NCBI GenBank assembly: GCA_020636435.1
Contig: JACJXX010000002.1
Coordinates: forward strand, 868,001-932,000
Origin: Lewinellaceae bacterium
Lineage (GTDB): Bacteria; Bacteroidota; Bacteroidia; Chitinophagales; Saprospiraceae
DNA length: 64,000 nt
Direction: 5' to 3'
The notes under the pieces: generated by a model
Told to the model about the DNA's origin: nothing
Seen by the model: only the letters and a program-made list of their open reading frames with translations
The model's database searches: none
Program-made: the position numbers and the translations under genes
Part shown: positions 59,789-64,000 of the stretch, piece after piece
Layout: each line of letters starts with the position of its first letter
Position numbering within the stretch: the first letter of the stretch is position 1

Positions 59789-62700
59789 CTAAAAATTCGT
59801 CCCCAACGCCAAACTCACCACCGCCGTCTCCTCCCGCGAAGCGCCCACCAAAACGCTAAGCGTATAGGAGCGCGAAAGCGGAATGAGGTAAAATCCGCCT
59901 CCGTATGACAGTTGCCAGTCCTCCTCCGTTTGCCCTTCCTGGATGATCTTGCCCATATCGTAGAATCCGATCAGGCCGATTTTGAGGGGCACCACTGCCG
60001 TTTCCAACTGGCCCACGGGAACGCGAACCTCTGAATTGAAATACACGCGGCTGTCGCCGGCGAAGCGGTTGCGCTGGAAGCCGCGCAGGCTCTGGTTCTG
60101 CCCCAGTTGAGGCAGTTTGTAAAACGGGACGTCGCCAAAGGAAGTACCGTAGCCGGCTTTTAAACCCAGTGTCAAAGGATAGCCCCTCGGGCTGAGGAAA
60201 TATTCGATAAACAAATCAGTAACGCCGTAATTCTGATCGCCATCGATGAGGCCCACTTCCTGGGTGGCACGCAGGCGGTAGCCCCTGGTAGGGAACACCC
60301 GGTGGTCGCGCAGGTCTACTTCCAGGGCTGCTTCGGCATTGGCAATACCGAGCTCGCCGACGCCGAATATGCCGGCAGTGTCCTGGAGTATGGTATTGTC
60401 CTTAACAGGCACATTATTTTGGCTGTAGCCTGCCTTCAGGCTGGCCAGGCTCCGCTTCCAGAACTGCCGCTGCAGGCCGATGCGCCCTTCCAGGCGGTTG
60501 AGGCGGACGAGGTAGTAATCGTCTCTGAAGAGGTTTTCATCGTAACGGATGCCGTTGCCGATGCCGAAGAAATAATTGAAGTTGTCGGGCTGCGCCCAGG
60601 TGGCGTGCAGTAGCAGGTCCCATTTGCGGATCACGTGGTGGACCTGGCCATCGTAACTCAGCGAGAAATTGTTCAGGGTACCTGCCTGGAACCCAAACTT
60701 GTGTTTGGCGCTGAAGTCCCGTTTGTTGAAATTGCGGCGGGTAAAGGTTACTCCTCCGTTCAGCACCAGGCCGTTAAAGGTGTTGAAACTAATGAGGGCC
60801 AGCGGGAAATAGGTGTTGTAGGCAAACGCCGTGCGGTCGTAATAGTACAATTCCTCATTCCATGTATTTACGGCTCTCCCTTCCGTTCCGAGATTGAGGA
60901 TGGCGTCGTTATTTTTCTCATAAACCAGGGTGCGTTTACTACCGCCTTTTACCTCCGACCGGTCATCGATCTCATCCTCCCCGGCGCCGCCCACCAGGCG
61001 CAATTTGATGGCTTTATCTGCCTGGCCTTCCACCAGGAAGGAGTCATCGCCATGCAGGCCATACAGGCGAATTTCCCGGGTTTCATCGGGTAGGAACAGG
61101 CGGCGGTAGATCAGGCTGGAATCTTTCTTTTCGCGGATTTCCACCAGGCTGCTGCCGTCGGGTTGCCGGACGACATGGAAATACTCCTCTTTGTTGGTGC
61201 CGGGCACATCCACATACTTGGCCAGCAGGCGGTAGAACCGGTCGGCGTAGGCTTCCAAATCCTGGCGGCGTTGTGCCAGTTTTTCCGTGATCACTTTGCC
61301 CGACAGTTCGTAAGTTTCCCGGGGCATCTCCCTTACCGCCGATCCCATCGCTTCAGGAGGCAGCGCCTGCTGCACTTCCCGGGCGGCCTGCCGCCAGTCT
61401 TCCCGCGTGAGCCCGGTGCCCAGGAAGCGGTCCATGTGGCGGGCCTGGTAGGTCAGGGAGCGCACGCTTTTGATCCTGTAGTCAAAATGTTCCAGGTTGG
61501 GCACCGCCCATTGGCGCTCGGCCAGCCAGGGCAGGAAGCCGTCCAGGTTGGAAAAGGCGTGGTCCCGGTCGCGGGGAATGGGGCGCACCAGGATGCCGTC
61601 CTTTTGTTTAAATCCCGCCCATTTCCAGTTGTCTTCGTGTTTGCTCCAGTCGCCGATCAGGATATCGAACATACGGGCGCGGGCAAATTCGCGGCTATCG
61701 AGCCGGACATACGGGTGGTCGTACATCTCGTGAAAGAGGTCGTAGCTTTTGTAAATCTCATCGGCGTTGCCGAAGGGGAGCGGGCCTTTGCCGCCATTGG
61801 TGGGCCGTTCTTCCACCATGCCCAGCATGTTGGCGAAGGTGCTTCGGAACTGCCCGAGCTTGGGGTCGTCCGGCATGACGTACAACCGGGGCGAGGCGTG
61901 CAGGATATTCAGCTTCTGAAGCATAGGCGCTACCGCCAGGGCGCCATAAGGCTGCTGCGAACTCGTCTGGTCGCGGGTGATGGCGGCGGCAATGGTGCGG
62001 CGCAGGGTATAGCTCAAGGCCGAAACCGGGTCTTTATCGACCGAGCGGAAAACGTACTGCCGGCCGTCTTCGGTTTGCATCTTCAGGGATATGGTCTGCC
62101 TGCCGCCGCCTCTTTCCAGAACCTCCAGCCCGCCGTAGGCGGTATCCAGCCTCAGCAACGGCGCCATGACCGGCGCCGCCCAACTGGTGCGGTAATGAGG
62201 GCCAAAGAAAAGGCGGTGAAGGGCGCCGGCAGCATAATGAGCGCCGGCAGCGGTCAGTACGCTGTCTTTCTCCTGAACCGGCGATGGGCCAGGCTCCTGG
62301 TCGGCAAGCGTAAGGCAGGGTACTTTCACCTGGTTCACGGGGACATCAGAACCGTCGGGTTGGCAAGGCGACTGGTAGAGGGCGCCGGTGTCATCGGCGG
62401 CAAATCCGTCGCCGGTATAGCGCAGGAAGGCGTAGTTTACAGCGCCGTTGGGTTCATAGTGAAGCTGGATCAGCCCGCCCTGGGCGCGCGCCAGGCGGGC
62501 CAGGCGGTTGTGGGCCACATAAGAGGAAGAAGCCGAAAGCGGCGCGCCGCTATTGATCAGGCAATTGCCGTAATAAGAGATGACCTGTTGGTTGGCCTCA
62601 TGGCCGGAAAGGAATATCAGGTTGTCGTATTCCCGGGATAAGCCCAGCAGGTAGTCGGATAGCTTTTCGAAACGCTCATTGCTTATATCGCGCGGGCCGC

Positions 62701-63406
62701 CGACATTCTCGTGGTAGGCGGCGTAAATGCCTCCTAAGACCGGAGGAAGCAGGTGAGTGCCCAGCGGAAAAAAACCACCATACTTCCCAAGCGAGTAAGG
62801 GGGGAAGTGCCCGGTAATAACGACGTTGCGTTCCCGGTTTTCCTTGATGGCGTCTTCGATCTCCTCGTGGATGGCGGCTTCCACAATCTCGTCACATACA
62901 GCGTCGGCAGGGATGGGCTTTCGGTAGGGATGGTTCCACCATTGGGTGTTCAGGGCCAGCAGCAGGATGTTGTCGCCGATCTCCACCATATCCGGCCCGG
63001 GGCAGCCGTCGTCGATCAGCCAGTCTACATTTTTGGGTGCCTTGTCAAGCACATACTTTTCCATGGCCCGCACACAATCCCATCCGTTCGGCCCGGAGTC
63101 CGCCCAGTCGCGGTCGCCGGGCACGATGCCCATCTGCACCCCGTCCAGGCCGCGGACGAGCTCCAGCAGAGCCTCTATAGGCGCTTCCGGTGGCTGCTTC
63201 CCGTCGCAGCCCGGAACGATATCGCCGGCGATCAAAAGGTAAACCGGCTTGTCGGCCTGCTCCAGTTTCTCCCGAAGCAAAATCCAGTAAGGGCTGTCAA
63301 CAGGGATGTCAGCCGTGTTGCCGAGCAACCATAAGTGCTGAGTGGTTTGTGCCTGAGCAGTGGCCAGGGCCAGGCAAAAAAGGCAAAGTGGGAGGAGGTG
63401 TCGCAT
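59789..63406 (-). CDS. Metallophosphoesterase fused to BamA/TamA-type outer-membrane barrel
   Basis: This encodes 1205 residues. Signal peptide MRHLLPLCLFCLALATAQAQ is followed by a calcineurin-like phosphoesterase (about 25-280): LLIAGDIVPG, MGIVPGDRDWADSG (GDxD in place of GNHD), VVITGHFPPYS and FLSGHEANQQ supply metal ligands. A middle domain of about 550 residues contains EDNWKWAGFKQKDGILVRPIPRDRDHAFS-type kinase-like sequence. The C-terminal 320 residues form a BamA-type barrel ending VVSLALGTNF, with LSPRGYPLTLGLKAGYG and SLRGFQRNRFAGDSR. The enzyme part would face the periplasm or the cell surface, anchored in the outer membrane. Fusions of this kind occur in Bacteroidota; substrates are unknown. 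Confidence 0.85.
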   Translation of the reverse strand: MRHLLPLCLFCLALATAQAQTTQHLWLLGNTADIPVDSPYWILLREKLEQADKPVYLLIAGDIVPGCDGKQPPEAPIEALLELVRGLDGVQMGIVPGDRDWADSGPNGWDCVRAMEKYVLDKAPKNVDWLIDDGCPGPDMVEIGDNILLLALNTQWWNHPYRKPIPADAVCDEIVEAAIHEEIEDAIKENRERNVVITGHFPPYSLGKYGGFFPLGTHLLPPVLGGIYAAYHENVGGPRDISNERFEKLSDYLLGLSREYDNLIFLSGHEANQQVISYYGNCLINSGAPLSASSSYVAHNRLARLARAQGGLIQLHYEPNGAVNYAFLRYTGDGFAADDTGALYQSPCQPDGSDVPVNQVKVPCLTLADQEPGPSPVQEKDSVLTAAGAHYAAGALHRLFFGPHYRTSWAAPVMAPLLRLDTAYGGLEVLERGGGRQTISLKMQTEDGRQYVFRSVDKDPVSALSYTLRRTIAAAITRDQTSSQQPYGALAVAPMLQKLNILHASPRLYVMPDDPKLGQFRSTFANMLGMVEERPTNGGKGPLPFGNADEIYKSYDLFHEMYDHPYVRLDSREFARARMFDILIGDWSKHEDNWKWAGFKQKDGILVRPIPRDRDHAFSNLDGFLPWLAERQWAVPNLEHFDYRIKSVRSLTYQARHMDRFLGTGLTREDWRQAAREVQQALPPEAMGSAVREMPRETYELSGKVITEKLAQRRQDLEAYADRFYRLLAKYVDVPGTNKEEYFHVVRQPDGSSLVEIREKKDSSLIYRRLFLPDETREIRLYGLHGDDSFLVEGQADKAIKLRLVGGAGEDEIDDRSEVKGGSKRTLVYEKNNDAILNLGTEGRAVNTWNEELYYYDRTAFAYNTYFPLALISFNTFNGLVLNGGVTFTRRNFNKRDFSAKHKFGFQAGTLNNFSLSYDGQVHHVIRKWDLLLHATWAQPDNFNYFFGIGNGIRYDENLFRDDYYLVRLNRLEGRIGLQRQFWKRSLASLKAGYSQNNVPVKDNTILQDTAGIFGVGELGIANAEAALEVDLRDHRVFPTRGYRLRATQEVGLIDGDQNYGVTDLFIEYFLSPRGYPLTLGLKAGYGTSFGDVPFYKLPQLGQNQSLRGFQRNRFAGDSRVYFNSEVRVPVGQLETAVVPLKIGLIGFYDMGKIIQEGQTEEDWQLSYGGGFYLIPLSRSYTLSVLVGASREETAVVSLALGTNF

Positions 63407-63682
63407 AGGCTGGGTTTTGTTTAGTGTTGGTTATTTATAACTGGCGGCTGCTATGCCCTGCTGGAGTATCTTGTTTTATCCAAAGAGATAGTTGAAAAAA
63501 CCGCCCCAGGGCGCCTCTCCAAACACATAGCCGTCAATCAAAATAGGCAGGCAATTTACACATTACAGCGGAAAAACCGGGTAGGGGCAAAAAGGAAAAG
63601 TTTAAAAGGCGAGGGCAATATGGCAATATAATATCTGCCCGGCTTCGCAATAATTCTACCCTGGAAACCGGCCGTTTTTTCG

Positions 63683-63690
63683 TAGTTTTG
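63683..63690 (+). promoter_or_regulatory. Candidate -7 element TAGTTTTG for the C1 peptidase
   Basis: This is an exact TAnnTTTG match, 26 bp before the start codon. The 310-bp gap from 63407 to 63716 holds this motif and otherwise nothing I can identify. Confidence 0.5.
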
Positions 63691-63716
63691 CAGCGCTTAA
63701 ACCAAATCCTAACAAC

Positions 63717-64000
63717 ATGCAACTAAAAAATATGTTTCTGGGGCTTGCCTTGCTGCTGGCCGGGACTGCCTTTGCGCAGGTCGACCTCATCGAAAAGGTC
63801 AAGGACAACAAGAGCGAAAATGCCATGGAAGGCTTCCGGTGGGAACCCGTAGTGGACGTGGAGCGCCTGGCGGTGGAAAACCAGGGCGCCTCCGGCACCT
63901 GCTGGAGCTACAGCACCAATTCCTTCCTCGAATCGGAGATGGCCCGCATGGGCAAAGAGCCGGTCGACCTTTCCGAGATGTTCATCGTCCGCACGACTTA
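63717..64000 (+). CDS. Secreted C1 (papain/bleomycin hydrolase-like) cysteine peptidase, 3' partial
   Basis: The first 94 residues are in the window and the frame runs off its end. Signal peptide MQLKNMFLGLALLLAGTAFA is clear. The mature part has the papain-type active-site start: the oxyanion glutamine Q56 and the catalytic cysteine C62 in ENQGASGTCWSYSTNSFLES, followed by EMARMGKEPVDLSEMF. The wording resembles the C1B aminopeptidase/bleomycin hydrolase branch, which in Bacteroidota is often exported. It likely degrades peptides in the periplasm. The catalytic His and Asn lie beyond the window. Confidence 0.88.
   Translation, partial: MQLKNMFLGLALLLAGTAFAQVDLIEKVKDNKSENAMEGFRWEPVVDVERLAVENQGASGTCWSYSTNSFLESEMARMGKEPVDLSEMFIVRTT

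Overview
The window looks like chromosome of a Bacteroidota organism, most likely a high-GC Saprospiria-type lineage (Lewinella or Haliscomenobacter relatives). The evidence is two secreted proteins with type IX secretion sorting domains, a PUR-alpha-like DUF3276 protein, a GWxTD-domain protein, a phosphoesterase-BamA fusion, class I Fbp, and repeated TAnnTTTG promoter motifs. The lineage is an inference from these families.

Layout. 1-8.7 kb: end of an MFS sugar transporter, a lipoprotein, a zincin-like protein whose N-terminus resembles contractile-injection-system cargo, a secreted protein of the family often labelled asparagine synthetase B, a large von Willebrand A membrane protein, an AbiE-type pair whose toxin gene has lost its catalytic half, and a small outer-membrane protein. 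8.8-12.7 kb: DUF3276 protein, a 16-bp minisatellite, an ABC exporter and fbp. 12.7-13.65 kb: a gene-poor stretch with one long palindrome, two related 160-bp palindromic elements and a 21-codon Uma2 relic. 13.65-18.8 kb: a caspase-like protein with a membrane anchor, a small membrane protein, a GWxTD protein and a lone hypD. 18.9-20.7 kb: an IS4-family insertion sequence sitting in a palindromic repeat. 20.7-23.6 kb: a type B T9SS protein and OxyR.

23.7-38.6 kb is the main system: a WYL regulator, then cas6-cas5-cas8-cas7-cas3-cas4-cas1-cas2 in one direction, a leader with its own promoter-like motif, and an array of 83 repeats and 82 spacers. It appears to be a complete type I (I-B-like, Porphyromonas 'PGING'-like) CRISPR-Cas locus. 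The old end of the array directly abuts a truncated HerA-type ATPase.

38.8-45.3 kb: a 2145-residue T9SS surface protein with cohesin- and dockerin-like segments, preceded by a GC-rich leader that can fold. 46-50.4 kb: an S24 repressor divergent from a glucosaminidase gene, then an acyl-CoA oxidase-like dehydrogenase. 50.4-57.6 kb: dispersed palindromic repeats, including a second copy of the repeat hit by the IS and carrying a 173-bp MITE; then HtrA, ManA, a rhodanese, an EAD11-like STAND ATPase with TPRs, and a PhyH oxygenase. 57.9-64 kb: a retropepsin-like PDZ lipoprotein, a small lipoprotein, the phosphoesterase-BamA protein, and the start of a secreted C1 peptidase cut by the window end.

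Immunity-type genes recur: CRISPR-Cas, a STAND ATPase, a caspase-like protein and a decayed AbiE pair. Relics of Uma2 and HerA genes and several layers of small mobile palindromes suggest repeated turnover between housekeeping genes.
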